From positions 1 to 57,815 of the forward strand of contig ONPG01000017.1 of the NCBI GenBank assembly GCA_900319645.1: DNA of 57,815 bases, written 5' to 3'. The notes under the pieces are model-generated. The model had not been told where the DNA came from, ran no database searches, and was given only the letters and a program-made list of their open reading frames with translations. Position 1 is the first letter of the stretch; every line of letters starts with the position of its first letter. Of the stretch, positions 44,790 through 53,812 are shown in pieces. The DNA is from an uncultured Bacteroidales bacterium. GTDB taxonomy: Bacteria; Bacteroidota; Bacteroidia; Bacteroidales; Paludibacteraceae. The translations under genes were made by a program, and so were the position numbers.

Positions 44790-45479
44790 ATGAAAAACAA
44801 CATTTTATCTGCTGCGCTGATTGCGCTTGGATTGAGCCTTGCGGGCTTGTTTGTGTATTGCGGCATCAGCAAGATAGCTGACAAAGACCGCGCGGTGACT
44901 GTCAAGGGTCTGAGCACCCGCGAGGTGGAAGCCGATTATGCGGTATGGCCGCTTAGTTTCGGGTGGAACGGCAACGATCTGCCTACGCTCTACCAACAGA
45001 TTGGCAATGTGTCCGAGAAAGTGAAAAGCCATCTGCTGGCGTTAGGGTTTGAGGAAAGCGATCTGCGCCAGGGACCGATCTCGGTAGAGAACAACTGGGA
45101 GAATTATTACGGCGACCGCCGTCCGGAGTATAAATATACGCTCCGCACGTCCATTATTGTTTCTACCGCCAAGGTCAAACTGGTGGTGGAGTCGCAGGGC
45201 AAAGAGGCGAATCTGCTCAAACAGGGTATTATTGTCAATTCCAACAAATGGGATCTGGATTACCAGTACAACGGTCTGCCGGAGTTGAAGCCTCTGATGA
45301 TTGAGGAGGCTACGCGCAACGCTCGTGCCGTGGCTCAGAAATTTGCGGACGACGCCCAGTGCTCGCTCGGTTCGATCCGTCGTGCCAGCCAAGGTCAGTT
45401 CTCGGTGGAGAACGACCAATACCAACCGTGGATCAAACACGTGCGTGTTGTCACCACGGTGGATTATTATCTGGATTGA
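44790..45479 (+). CDS. SIMPL (DUF541) domain protein
   Basis: The ATG at 44790 gives a 229-aa protein with an N-terminal membrane anchor (ALIALGLSLAGLFVYCG) and the SIMPL/DUF541 pattern: RAVTVKGLSTREVEADYAVW, a central LRTSIIVSTAKVKLVVES strand pair and EEATRNARAVAQKFADDAQC. SIMPL proteins are envelope proteins of uncertain role. It starts 7 nt after the TolC-like gene and ends 2 nt from the convergent panB gene. No terminator is visible between them. Confidence 0.85.
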   Translation: MKNNILSAALIALGLSLAGLFVYCGISKIADKDRAVTVKGLSTREVEADYAVWPLSFGWNGNDLPTLYQQIGNVSEKVKSHLLALGFEESDLRQGPISVENNWENYYGDRRPEYKYTLRTSIIVSTAKVKLVVESQGKEANLLKQGIIVNSNKWDLDYQYNGLPELKPLMIEEATRNARAVAQKFADDAQCSLGSIRRASQGQFSVENDQYQPWIKHVRVVTTVDYYLD

Positions 45480-45481
45480 TT

Positions 45482-46297
45482 TTAGTAACTCTCTTCAGCG
45501 TTGGGGAAAGAAGCGTCTTTGACGGCGTTTACGTAGTCACCCACAGCGCTCTTTACTTCCTCTGCCATTTTCGCAAAGTGGCGGAGGAATTTTGGTTTGA
45601 AGCCCTGGTTGAGTCCCAGCATGTCGTGCAGCACGAGCACTTGTCCGTCCGTGCCGTTGCCGGCTCCGATACCGATCACCGGGCAGCTGACCGCTTTGGT
45701 CACTTTCTCTGCCAACGCGGCAGGGATTTTCTCCAGCACGATAGAGAAACAGCCCGCTTGATCCAGCAGTTTGGCGTCGTGCAGCAGCTTGTCCGCCTCA
45801 GCGTTTTCTTTGGCACGGAGTCCGTATCCGCCGAACTGGTTAACCGATTGTGGTGTGAGTCCGAGGTGTCCCATCACCGGCACACCGGCCTGAACCATGT
45901 GACGGATAGCGGGCAGGATCTCCTCGCCTCCCTCCAGCTTGACTGCGTCGCAGCCGCTCTCTTTCATCACACGGACGGCATTGCGCACTGCTTCTTCCTC
46001 GCTGATCTGGTAGGTGCCGAACGGCATGTCGCAGACCACAAGGGCGTGTTGAGCGGCGCGGACGACTCCTTTGGTGAGGAAAATCATCTCGTCCAGTGTG
46101 ATAGGCAAGGTGTATTGGTTGCCGCAAACGACGTTGCTGGCGCTGTCGCCTACCAGCAACATGTCGATTCCCGCCTCGTCCACCAGACTGGCAAGTGTGA
46201 AATCATAACTGGTCAGCATGGCGATTTTCTCGCCGTTCTGTTTCATCTGACGAATCTTGGCGGTCGTCATTCGGGTATTTTGTACGTGAACACTCAT
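45482..46297 (-). CDS. panB: 3-methyl-2-oxobutanoate hydroxymethyltransferase
   Basis: A 271-aa enzyme, first committed step of pantothenate synthesis (ketopantoate from 2-oxoisovalerate). Family marks: IAMLTSYDFTLASLVDEAGI, MLLVGDSASNVVCGN (metal and substrate loop), VMGHLGLTPQSVNQFGGYG, CFSIVLEKIPAALA with the catalytic Glu, and CPVIGIGAGNGTDGQVLVLH. Normal length. Monocistronic; its promoter interlocks with that of the permease gene. Confidence 0.96.
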   Translation of the reverse strand: MSVHVQNTRMTTAKIRQMKQNGEKIAMLTSYDFTLASLVDEAGIDMLLVGDSASNVVCGNQYTLPITLDEMIFLTKGVVRAAQHALVVCDMPFGTYQISEEEAVRNAVRVMKESGCDAVKLEGGEEILPAIRHMVQAGVPVMGHLGLTPQSVNQFGGYGLRAKENAEADKLLHDAKLLDQAGCFSIVLEKIPAALAEKVTKAVSCPVIGIGAGNGTDGQVLVLHDMLGLNQGFKPKFLRHFAKMAEEVKSAVGDYVNAVKDASFPNAEESY

Positions 46298-46360
46298 AAT
46301 GATTGGTGATTTGTAATTGGATATTGGTGATTTTTAATTATGTTTTTGCAAAAAACGCTA

Positions 46361-46392
46361 CAAAGGTACTGCTTTTTTTGGAAATGTGCAAA
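46361..46392 (-). promoter_or_regulatory. Promoter of panB
   Basis: On the minus strand TTTG (46389-46392), 20 nt, TACCTTTG (46361-46368). Its -33 box lies in the spacer of the plus-strand promoter. Confidence 0.85.
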
Positions 46393-46408
46393 AAAAGTTG
46401 TAATTTTG
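46377..46408 (+). promoter_or_regulatory. Promoter of the FecCD permease gene
   Basis: TTTG (46377-46380), 20 nt, TAATTTTG (46401-46408). Its -33 box lies in the spacer of the panB promoter. Confidence 0.85.
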
Positions 46409-46427
46409 CAATCGGAATTGAACAACT

Positions 46428-47405
46428 ATGAGGCGAAACGGTATTCTTTTTGGATTTTTGTGCCTGCTTTTGGCGGTGTTGTGGTGTGTGGACGTGTGTA
46501 GCGGCAGCATTTGGTTGTGGCCTTTCGGGGAGGGTTTGAGTATGATGGAGCAGCAAATCATCCACGCTATCCGTCTGCCCAAATCGCTGACAGCGGTGAT
46601 GGCGGGTGCTTCGCTTTCGGTGGCTGGACTGATCATGCAGACCCTTTTCCGCAATCCGCTGGCGGGGCCTTATACCTTGGGCGTGTCGTCCGGTGCAAGT
46701 TTGGGCGTGGCTTTTCTGACGATGTGCAGCACCTTGGTCAGTATTCAGTTTTCTGCTTTCGGCTATCAGTTTGTCCTGCCGCTGGCGGCATGTCTGGGAG
46801 CATCGCTGGTGTTGCTCTTGGTGTTGGCTGTCAGCCGGCGCGTGACAAGCAATGTGAGTCTGCTGATTGTGGGAATGATGTTCGGCTCTATAGCCGGTGC
46901 GCTGGTCAGTCTGTTGCAGAACTTCGCCAATCCGGATGCCCTCAAACTGTTTATTGTCTGGACCTTGGGTTCGCTCAGCAGTGTAGGGTGGAGCGACATG
47001 CAGATGCTGGTGCCCGTCCTGCTCCTGGGAGGTCTGTTTGTCGTGCTGAGTCTCAAACCGCTCAACGGTCTGATGTTGGGCGAGGACTACGCGCGCGGGC
47101 TCGGAATTAATGTATCGCGCACGCGCCTGTATATTGTGTTGGCTACCGGTCTGCTGGCAGGTGGCGTGACGGCTTTCTGCGGTCCGATTGCTTTTGTGGG
47201 CGTGGCGGTGCCGCATATTGCCAGGGGACTGTTCCGCACGTCCAACCATCGGGTCACTATCCCGGCGAGTGCGCTGATAGGTGCTTGTCTGCTCCTGGTT
47301 TGCGATATCCTCTGTTCGCTGTTTATCTATCCGCTGCCCATCTCTACGGTCTCCGCCCTCTTCGGCGCACCGGTGATTATCTGGATTATCCTGAAAAACA
47401 AATAG
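46428..47405 (+). CDS. FecCD/BtuC-type ABC transporter permease, orphan
   Basis: A 325-aa inner-membrane permease with about nine membrane helices. Family blocks: RLPKSLTAVMAGASLSVAGL, QTLFRNPLAGPYTLGVSSGA, TLGSLSSVGWSDMQ, FCGPIAFVGVAVPHIARGLF (the EAA-like coupling loop region) and a final LFGAPVIIWIILKN. Such permeases import iron-siderophore, heme or cobalamin with an ATPase and a binding protein, but neither is present here: panB lies on one side and a hairpin plus clpB on the other. The partners must be elsewhere, or the gene is a relic. Confidence 0.9.
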   Translation: MRRNGILFGFLCLLLAVLWCVDVCSGSIWLWPFGEGLSMMEQQIIHAIRLPKSLTAVMAGASLSVAGLIMQTLFRNPLAGPYTLGVSSGASLGVAFLTMCSTLVSIQFSAFGYQFVLPLAACLGASLVLLLVLAVSRRVTSNVSLLIVGMMFGSIAGALVSLLQNFANPDALKLFIVWTLGSLSSVGWSDMQMLVPVLLLGGLFVVLSLKPLNGLMLGEDYARGLGINVSRTRLYIVLATGLLAGGVTAFCGPIAFVGVAVPHIARGLFRTSNHRVTIPASALIGACLLLVCDILCSLFIYPLPISTVSALFGAPVIIWIILKNK

Positions 47406-47425
47406 AGCGCCGAAACGCTCTATTT
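47400..47425 (+). terminator. Hairpin at the end of the permease gene
   Basis: AAATAGAGCG (47400-47409) pairs perfectly with CGCTCTATTT (47416-47425); the stop codon lies in the stem. Only a short T-stretch ends it. Confidence 0.6.
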
Positions 47426-47512
47426 GGAAATGTTCTATATCGAACCTTCTTGGGACTTTCTTAGGAGATGGTCCCGTGATGGTCCCGTGAAAAATAAGAC
47501 ATTCACTGCTGT

Positions 47513-49642
47513 TTAGTTCCTGAACCGCAACTCGCCGTCGCGCAGTTCGACGATGACCGGTTTCTGCTGATCCACCTTGCCGGCGATAATCGATTTCGAG
47601 AGCTCGTTGAGCACCAGTCGTTGCAGGGCTCGTTTGACAGGCCGTGCGCCGAACTGCGGGTCGTAGCCCTCTTTGGCGATGTAGTCGATGGCGTCGTCCG
47701 TCACACGCAAGTCGATACCGTTGTGCTCCAGCATCTTGTGTACCTGGCTGATTTGCAGGCCTACGATGTCGCGTATCTGGCTCTCGTTGAGCGGCGTGAA
47801 CATAATGGTCTCGTCGATACGGTTGAGAAACTCCGGCCGGATGGTCTGGCGCAGCAGTTCCATCACTTGGTTGCGGGTCGTCTCGTGGTCAATACCTTTC
47901 TCCTCGTTCTCGCGGATGAGTTGCGAACCGAGGTTGGAGGTCAGGATGATCAGGGTGTTCTTGAAGTTCACCACGCGGCCTTTGTTGTCGGTCAGACGGC
48001 CGTCGTCCAGCACTTGCAGCAGGACGTTGAACACATCCGGGTGGGCTTTCTCGATTTCATCGAAAAGGACAACAGAGTAGGGTTTTCTGCGGATGGCTTC
48101 GGTCAGCTGGCCGCCCTCGTCGTAGCCCACGTATCCCGGAGGCGCACCGATCAGACGGGTGGCTGAGAACTTCTCCTGATACTCGCTCATATCGATACGC
48201 GTCATCATGTTCTCGTCGTCGAAGAGGTAATCCGCCAGGGCTTTCGCCAGCTCGGTCTTACCCACACCGGTCGTGCCGAGGAAGATGAACGAACCGATAG
48301 GCCGTTTGGGATCCTGCAGACCTGCACGGCTCCGGCGGATAGCGTCGCTGACGGCGGCAATCGCTTCGTCCTGACCCACTACGCGCTTGTGGAGCTCTTC
48401 CTCCAGGTGCAGCAGTTTGTCGCGTTCGGATTGCATCATTTTGGTTACCGGGATACCCGTCCAGCGGGCTACTACCTCGGCAATGTCGTCCTCATCCACT
48501 TCCTCCTTGATCAGGCTCTCGCCGGCGATGGCGTGCAGTGCGTCCTGAGCGGCTTTGATGTTCGCTTCGGCTTGCTGCAGGCGGCTGTAGCGGATCTCCG
48601 CCACTTTGCCGTAGTCGCCTTCGCGTTCGGCTACCTCCGCCTCGTGTTTCATCTGCTCGATACGCGCTTTCTCGTTCTGGATGGTGGCTACGTAGCCTTT
48701 CTCCTTGTTCCAACGCGCGTTGAGGTCGTCGCTCTTGACTTTGAGCTCTTTCAGTTGTTTCTCTATCTCGCCCAGCTTGGCTTCGTCTTTTTCCCGTTTG
48801 ATGGCCTCGCGCTCGATCTCCAGCTGTTTGATCTGACGGTCGAGCGAGTCGATCTCCTCCGGCTTGCTGTCCACCTCCAGACGCAGTTTGGCAGCGGCTT
48901 CGTCCACCAGGTCGATGGCTTTGTCAGGCAGGAAACGGTCGGTGATATAACGGGCTGAAAGTGTGACGGCTGCGATGATAGCATCGTCTTTGATACGCAC
49001 CTTGTGGTGGGTCTCATACCGCTCTTTCAGTCCACGGAGGATAGAGATCGTCGCTGCTTCGTCCGGCTCATCCACCATAACGACTTGGAACCGGCGCTCC
49101 AGCGCTTTGTCGGTCTCGAAGTATTTCTGGTACTCGTCCAGCGTAGTGGCACCTATCGCACGCAGGTCGCCACGCGCCAGCGCCGGTTTCAGAATGTTCG
49201 CCGCATCCATGGCGCCGGACGATTTGCCGGCTCCTACGAGCGTGTGGATCTCATCTATGAAAAGGATGATCTCGCCCGCAGCGGCAACCACTTCGTTGAC
49301 CACGCCTTTGAGTCGTTCCTCAAACTCGCCCTGGTATTTGGCGCCGGCTATCAGCGCACCCATATCCAGCGAGTAGATCTGTTTCTTTTTCAGGTTCTCC
49401 GGCACGTCGCCGCGGATGATTCGATGGGCAAGTCCTTCGGCTATAGCGGTCTTACCCACACCGGGTTCACCGATGAGGATAGGGTTGTTCTTCGTTCTAC
49501 GGCTAAGGATTTGCAGCACACGGCGGATCTCGTCGTCACGTCCGATCACCGGATCGAGTTTGCCTTCGCGAGCCCGCTCGCAGAGGTTGATTGCGAACTT
49601 CTTGAGGTTCTCTTGGTTGTTTTGGTTGTTAGTCGTGTTCAT
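47513..49642 (-). CDS. clpB: ClpB-type disaggregase lacking the N-terminal domain
   Basis: A 709-aa Hsp100 ATPase that works with DnaK to dissolve protein aggregates. Domain 1 has Walker A GEPGVGKT (58-65) and [16 protein letters not shown]; a ClpB-type coiled-coil middle domain covers about 255-380 ([20 protein letters not shown]); domain 2 has Walker A GTTGVGKT (about 455) and [20 protein letters not shown]. The usual N domain (about 150 residues, repeat Clp_N) is absent: the protein begins with an Asn/Gln-rich stretch ([11 protein letters not shown]) directly before [20 protein letters not shown]. No Clp_N coding sequence lies upstream. The start is supported by an A-rich leader. Confidence 0.93.
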   Translation of the reverse strand: MNTTNNQNNQENLKKFAINLCERAREGKLDPVIGRDDEIRRVLQILSRRTKNNPILIGEPGVGKTAIAEGLAHRIIRGDVPENLKKKQIYSLDMGALIAGAKYQGEFEERLKGVVNEVVAAAGEIILFIDEIHTLVGAGKSSGAMDAANILKPALARGDLRAIGATTLDEYQKYFETDKALERRFQVVMVDEPDEAATISILRGLKERYETHHKVRIKDDAIIAAVTLSARYITDRFLPDKAIDLVDEAAAKLRLEVDSKPEEIDSLDRQIKQLEIEREAIKREKDEAKLGEIEKQLKELKVKSDDLNARWNKEKGYVATIQNEKARIEQMKHEAEVAEREGDYGKVAEIRYSRLQQAEANIKAAQDALHAIAGESLIKEEVDEDDIAEVVARWTGIPVTKMMQSERDKLLHLEEELHKRVVGQDEAIAAVSDAIRRSRAGLQDPKRPIGSFIFLGTTGVGKTELAKALADYLFDDENMMTRIDMSEYQEKFSATRLIGAPPGYVGYDEGGQLTEAIRRKPYSVVLFDEIEKAHPDVFNVLLQVLDDGRLTDNKGRVVNFKNTLIILTSNLGSQLIRENEEKGIDHETTRNQVMELLRQTIRPEFLNRIDETIMFTPLNESQIRDIVGLQISQVHKMLEHNGIDLRVTDDAIDYIAKEGYDPQFGARPVKRALQRLVLNELSKSIIAGKVDQQKPVIVELRDGELRFRN

Positions 49643-49820
49643 AGTTATTGTTGTTTTGATTAGTTATTCATGTTTGGCAAGTCGTCCGGTCGTGGGGCTC
49701 GACTTGCTCACTTGGTAAACGACAAACAATGTTCCACTCCTCTCCAAACTGACAAAATGGCAGATTTCTACTTTTTTTACGTTCATTTTTCAGATTTTAA
49801 TTTCCATTTTTTTATTTTTC

Positions 49821-49852
49821 TTTGCGTATGTCAAAAAAAAATACTAATTTTG
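49821..49852 (+). promoter_or_regulatory. Promoter of the SLC13-type transporter gene
   Basis: TTTG (49821-49824), 20 nt, TAATTTTG (49845-49852). It places the start codon at 49877, not in the upstream frame. Confidence 0.8.
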
Positions 49853-49876
49853 CAGTTTGAATTATCAACTACCATC

Positions 49877-51403
49877 ATGGACTCAATCACAACATTCTCT
49901 TTTTTAGGGTTTGGGATACATGCCTGGATCACTGTTTTTACGGTGCTGGGCTTGTTTTCCGTTCTGCTTTTTACCAAACTTCGCTCGGATATCGTCTTTC
50001 TGTGCGCGATGTTTATCTTGTATGTAACCGGAGTGCTGGATGCCAAAGAGGCTTTCTCGGGATTCAGTTCGTCATCGGTGGTGGTGATCGGAGTGCTGTT
50101 TATTGTGGTGGCAGGTCTGACCTACACCGGTGTCTTGCAGTGGATTGTCAAGAATCTGCTGGGGCAGCCCAAACGGTGGAGTAACGCTGTCGTGCGGTTG
50201 ATGGTGCCGGTGGCTATGCTCAGTTCGTTTCTGAGCAACACCACTGTTGTGACGCTGTTTATCAGCATCGTCAAGATGTGGTCGAAGCGACTGGGGATTT
50301 CTCCTTCCAAACTGCTGATACCGCTTAGTTACGCCTCGGGCATGGGTGGCGTGTGTACGCTGATCGGTACGCCGCCAAACATGATTATCAGCGGGCTCTA
50401 TGCCGAGCAGACGGGCGTGCAACTCAACGTGCTGGCTACGACGATCCCGGGGCTGTTCTGTCTGGCGGTGGGGGTGTTGTCCATCATTGCCATGCATCGT
50501 CTGCTGCCGGATCGCCAGACGCCCGAGGACAAGCATGAGGATACCACCGAATATACGGTGGAGATGTTTGTGCCGTCCAACAACCGTTTTATCGGCGAGA
50601 CGCTGGGCGCTGCCGGTCTGCTGGATGTCAAAGGGGGAAAACTGCTTCGTATGCGCCATTTTGACAACGTCGAGGTGCGTGTATCCCCGAATGAGTTTAT
50701 TATGGGTGGCGACCGGCTGGTTTTTGCCGGCAGGATCAACGACCTCCGCGACCTGACCCAAACCCACGGGCTCATCCTCGGCGAGGAGGTAATCAACGTG
50801 GGTGTCAAGACGCTCGTTTCGTCACTTATCATGTTGGCGATGGTTACCGTTTCTGCGCTGGGGTATATTCCGCTTCTTCAGGCGGCATGTATCGCTGCTA
50901 TGGGAATGCTTTTCACGCGTTGTTGCACGCCTTCTCAAGCTATGAAATCCATCCACTGGGATATCCTGGTGGTGTTTGCCGCTTCGGTCTCCTTAGGTTT
51001 GGCGATTGAGAAAACAGGTATTGCGGAGCGGTTGGCGGAAGGTATTCTGGATGTCTGCGGCTCCAATCCGTATATCGTGATGACCGCTGTCTGCTTTGTG
51101 GCGACGTTTATCACGGAGTTTATCTCCAACACCGCCGCAGGCGCTATGTTCTTCCCGATTATGTACGAGACGGCGGTCCAACTGGGTTATGAGCCGCTCA
51201 CTTTCCTTATTGCGCTGATGATCAGCGTCAGCAGCAGTTTCGCTACGCCTATCGGTTCGCCGACCCACATGCTGGTCTATAAACCCGGAGGCTACCGTTT
51301 CTCGGATTTCATGCGTATCGGTATATGGATGAATCTCATCATCCTCGCTGCCAACATCTTTATCACCAACATCGTCTATCCCCTCACCCCGCTGGGAAAC
51401 TGA
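49877..51403 (+). CDS. SLC13/DASS-type anion transporter with RCK_C domain
   Basis: The ATG at 49877 gives a 508-aa membrane protein. Paired signature loops SFLSNTTVVTLFISIVKMW with MGGVCTLIGTPPNMIISGLY, and FISNTAAGAMFFPIMYETAV with SSSFATPIGSPTHMLVYKPG, are the two inverted SNT motifs of the DASS (divalent anion:sodium symporter) superfamily. Between them one RCK_C/TrkA-C-type domain (about 215-295, GNNKLRF-like HFDNVEVRVSPNEFIMGGDR) sits in the cytoplasm. Substrate could be sulfate, phosphate or dicarboxylates. The frame is open to 49670, but that part precedes the promoter. Confidence 0.85.
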   Translation: MDSITTFSFLGFGIHAWITVFTVLGLFSVLLFTKLRSDIVFLCAMFILYVTGVLDAKEAFSGFSSSSVVVIGVLFIVVAGLTYTGVLQWIVKNLLGQPKRWSNAVVRLMVPVAMLSSFLSNTTVVTLFISIVKMWSKRLGISPSKLLIPLSYASGMGGVCTLIGTPPNMIISGLYAEQTGVQLNVLATTIPGLFCLAVGVLSIIAMHRLLPDRQTPEDKHEDTTEYTVEMFVPSNNRFIGETLGAAGLLDVKGGKLLRMRHFDNVEVRVSPNEFIMGGDRLVFAGRINDLRDLTQTHGLILGEEVINVGVKTLVSSLIMLAMVTVSALGYIPLLQAACIAAMGMLFTRCCTPSQAMKSIHWDILVVFAASVSLGLAIEKTGIAERLAEGILDVCGSNPYIVMTAVCFVATFITEFISNTAAGAMFFPIMYETAVQLGYEPLTFLIALMISVSSSFATPIGSPTHMLVYKPGGYRFSDFMRIGIWMNLIILAANIFITNIVYPLTPLGN

Positions 51404-51442
51404 CAACTGAAACTGACAACTGAAAAACAATCGAAAATCTCG

Positions 51443-51471
51443 AAATACACGGTGAAAGCCGTGTATTTTTT
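51443..51471 (+). terminator. Terminator of the SLC13-type gene
   Basis: AAATACACGG (51443-51452) pairs with CCGTGTATTT (51459-51468), 6-nt loop, T-run to 51471. Confidence 0.85.
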
Positions 51472-51499
51472 GTGTCTGCCAATAATCATGCTATTTTTG
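51469..51499 (+). promoter_or_regulatory. Promoter of the VapE cassette
   Basis: TTTG (51469-51472), 19 nt, TATTTTTG (51492-51499). It overlaps the preceding terminator. Just after it (about 51506-51530) TTTGGG and CCCAAA form an inverted repeat that could be an operator or leader hairpin. Confidence 0.65.
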
Positions 51500-51539
51500 T
51501 GTCCGTTTTGGGAAATTTTCCCCCAAAGCGAACGCAACT

Positions 51540-51803
51540 ATGACACAAACAGACAAAGACGACAGAGCCAAACGACTGGCTCATCGAAACACACTCATCC
51601 GGGAGATCTTTCACCAACTGACCACCGCTGAGAAAATGACCTACACCGATGCCTATATCTTTTTAGGCAGGTTTTTCGGTATCAATGACCGGCAAATCCG
51701 GAAAATTCTCCTGCAAAAATCAAAAGTGGCACTGAGTGCAGACAACGTAACGAAATTATCTGTAATTTTGCAGCGTATTTCAACAAAAATACCCGAAGTA
51801 TGA
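51540..51803 (+). CDS. Small helical protein, upstream partner of the VapE-like ATPase
   Basis: An 87-aa basic, mostly helical protein. Residues 40-60 (DAYIFLGRFFGINDRQIRKI) look like a helix-turn-helix of the kind that recognises DNA, with FGINDRQIRKILLQK as the possible recognition part. No family was recognised. Its stop overlaps the ATPase gene start by 4 nt (ATGA), so the two are translated together. It may be a specificity or replication-initiation subunit, or a repressor; that is inference. Confidence 0.7.
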   Translation: MTQTDKDDRAKRLAHRNTLIREIFHQLTTAEKMTYTDAYIFLGRFFGINDRQIRKILLQKSKVALSADNVTKLSVILQRISTKIPEV

Positions 51804-53056
51804 CTATGCAAAAGAAAAACAGACAAGAAACCGTGTGCGATTACATCTACAACGGCTATGTCCAATACGGGCGGCTCAGGCATGATGTAATCTCCAACAA
51901 AGTGCAAATCAAGGATCACCGGCTGGACACGGTGACGGCAATGCTTGATCCGCATAATTTCTATTGGCGGGACATCACTACGAACGATATCAATGATATC
52001 GTCTGCGACTGTTCCTTCGAGAGCGGCCTGCAGGTCTCTGCACGCGAGGTAATGGCGGTACTGCAGTCCCACCGCATTCCCGATGTCCATCCCCTACGCG
52101 ACTACGTGATGCAATGCCGGCCCTACACTTCCGACCAACCCGACTGGATTCAGTACCTCGCGGACCAGGTCAAGGTCAATGGCGGCGAAGAGAAGCAGAA
52201 GCTATGGCACTGTTGTTTCCGCAAGTGGTTTGTGGCAATGGTGGCGAGTTGGCTGGAGGACGAGGTCGTCAACCAGCAGGTGCTCGTGCTCATCGGCAAA
52301 CAGGGAACTTTCAAAACTACATGGCTCGAACACCTCCTTCCGCCCGAACTCCGGGCGTACGGGTGCAAGATGGCGAATAGCGCACAGCTCAACAAGGACG
52401 AGCGACTTCGCATCGCAGAGTATGGACTCATTGCGCTCGACGAGATTGACGCTATGTCCCCCAAAGAACTCAACGTGATGAAATCCGTCATCACCGCTTC
52501 TGATATCTCCGAGCGAGCGGCATACGGCTACACCAAAGAAAGGCGAATTCGCCTCGCCTCTTTCTGCGCCAGCGGCAACAAGCAGGAGTTTCTCACCGAC
52601 ATCACCGGAAACAGACGATGGCTGCCCTTCCATACCCTTTCTATCCAGAACCCCTTCTGCACCACACTGCCATACGAACAACTCTATGCACAAGCCAAAT
52701 GGTTGATTGATAACGGATTCCAGTATTGGTTCGATATGGACGACATTGACACTATCGAGCAACATAACGACGCTTTCCGGGCCCAGGAGAACGAGGAACA
52801 GCTCCTCGCCGTCTATTTCGACATTCCCGCCGAAGGACAGGGACAATTCATGACCACCGCCGAGATCTCCGACAAACTTGTCCTGCGCGGCAGCATCAAA
52901 AAACCGATGACTATCACCCGGCTTAGTATGATCCTCAAGAAAGCCGGATACAAAGACGTGCGAAAAGGTGCCAACAGAGTGCGCGGATGGCTTGTTTATG
53001 AGCGGACTATGGACGAAGTGAATGTCAACCGGCATATCCATGACATAGACCAATAG
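51800..53056 (+). CDS. VapE-like (virulence-associated E) P-loop ATPase
   Basis: A 418-aa protein. Walker A is GKQGTFKTTWLEHLLP (about 165-180), Walker B is LIALDEIDAM (about 210-219), followed by KSVITASDISERAAYGYTKE and ITGNRRWLPF, the VapE/VirE helicase-core signature (superfamily 3-like). Residues 1-130 are a short N-terminal region without the primase domain often fused to it. The C-terminal 110 residues look like a winged-helix DNA-binding segment (SMILKKAGYKDVRKGANRVR). VapE proteins are found in prophages, satellites and mobile elements, where they act in replication or phage interference. Next to it are a 9-bp repeat array and small genes. Confidence 0.85.
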   Translation: MTMQKKNRQETVCDYIYNGYVQYGRLRHDVISNKVQIKDHRLDTVTAMLDPHNFYWRDITTNDINDIVCDCSFESGLQVSAREVMAVLQSHRIPDVHPLRDYVMQCRPYTSDQPDWIQYLADQVKVNGGEEKQKLWHCCFRKWFVAMVASWLEDEVVNQQVLVLIGKQGTFKTTWLEHLLPPELRAYGCKMANSAQLNKDERLRIAEYGLIALDEIDAMSPKELNVMKSVITASDISERAAYGYTKERRIRLASFCASGNKQEFLTDITGNRRWLPFHTLSIQNPFCTTLPYEQLYAQAKWLIDNGFQYWFDMDDIDTIEQHNDAFRAQENEEQLLAVYFDIPAEGQGQFMTTAEISDKLVLRGSIKKPMTITRLSMILKKAGYKDVRKGANRVRGWLVYERTMDEVNVNRHIHDIDQ

Positions 53057-53059
53057 ACC

Positions 53060-53153
53060 GGGTGACCAACCTATTTATTAAATCTCACACACGTACGTAT
53101 ATGTGTGTATGTATTTTAAAAAAAACCTGGTCACCTGGTCACCTGGTCACCCA
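53060..53153. repeat. Iteron-like array downstream of the VapE gene
   Basis: CCTGGTCAC repeats three times (53127-53153) and an inverted copy (GGGTGACCA) lies at 53060-53068. Between them is an AT-rich stretch with an alternating CACACA/TGTGTG palindrome (about 53089-53114). Direct repeats, an inverted copy and AT-rich DNA are the ingredients of a small replication origin. Confidence 0.6.
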
Positions 53154-53243
53154 TTTCCTCATCCTTTGTCTTTCACGATACCACATCGTTACCACTACGC
53201 AGGGTCGTAGCACGATTATTAACTTTTTCAAATTCTAATCATT

Positions 53244-53516
53244 ATGAGAGTAGAACTCATTTTACCGGTTGCCAAATTGCATGGCAAACTCAATGGCAAA
53301 GCGCCATTCTATTTCAAAACAGTCAACGGAAGGACCTTTGTTCAGCGGTGTCCTAACCGCTCTTTACAGCCTCCCACGCCGGCGCAGACTGCTGCCAAAG
53401 AGCGCTTTGCTACGATTGCACGGATGGTTCGGGCAATGTATCTGGCCGGCAGCAAACTCACACGCAAGCAGTTATGGGAAAAAGCAGCGGAGGTGTATGA
53501 TGCAGCGCATAAATAA
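53244..53516 (+). CDS. Small protein, paralogue A of the cassette
   Basis: A 90-aa basic protein: APFYFKTVNGRTFVQRCPNR, then PPTPAQTAAKERFATIARMV. This beta-hairpin plus PAQ..AK.RF helix pattern recurs in the proteins at 53956 and, more loosely, at 54608, and recalls the N-terminal part of DUF6266-type Bacteroidota proteins (a weak resemblance by eye). Function unknown. It overlaps the next gene by 17 nt. A CTACG/CGTAG hairpin lies in its leader (about 53195-53211). Confidence 0.7.
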   Translation: MRVELILPVAKLHGKLNGKAPFYFKTVNGRTFVQRCPNRSLQPPTPAQTAAKERFATIARMVRAMYLAGSKLTRKQLWEKAAEVYDAAHK

Positions 53517-53724
53517 AGAGGAGCTTCTGGGGAGGTTGGAGAGCGCTATCAGAGCTAAGATCGGTATGAAAGGACTAAACACCCTCCTCTACGGATGGAA
53601 GAAATACCGCCGGTTTGGAAAACGCTATCTGGACGCTCTGAAGCACCGCGAATGGCTCTACATCACCGAAGTAATGGATCTGAGCGCGTACGCCGGATAC
53701 GACTTGACTCTCACCTCGGAATAA
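53500..53724 (+). CDS. 74-aa basic protein overlapping paralogue A
   Basis: MQRINKEELLGRLESAIRAK, then IGMKGLNTLLYGWKKYRRFG and a short C-terminal part ending DLTLTSE. Strongly basic and helical. The start overlaps the upstream gene by 17 nt, a sign of coupled translation. The same frame is open further upstream, but there it only shadows paralogue A. No family recognised; nucleic-acid binding is plausible from charge. Confidence 0.6.
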   Translation: MQRINKEELLGRLESAIRAKIGMKGLNTLLYGWKKYRRFGKRYLDALKHREWLYITEVMDLSAYAGYDLTLTSE

Positions 53725-53778
53725 TCCCTCCGGTTCTTAACAAGAAAGTGAATCTGCTCACCTTTCAGGAACCTGATC

Positions 53779-53810
53779 TTTGATTATCTCGCAAAAAAGC
53801 AGTACCTTTG
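53779..53810 (+). promoter_or_regulatory. Promoter within the cassette
   Basis: TTTG (53779-53782), 20 nt, TACCTTTG (53803-53810). It starts transcription almost exactly at the structured leader 53813-53906. Confidence 0.8.
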
Positions 53811-53812
53811 CA

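Noticed and set aside
46338-47249. 303-codon minus-strand frame
   Set aside because: Antisense of the permease; rich in His, Gln and Arg, as shadow frames are.
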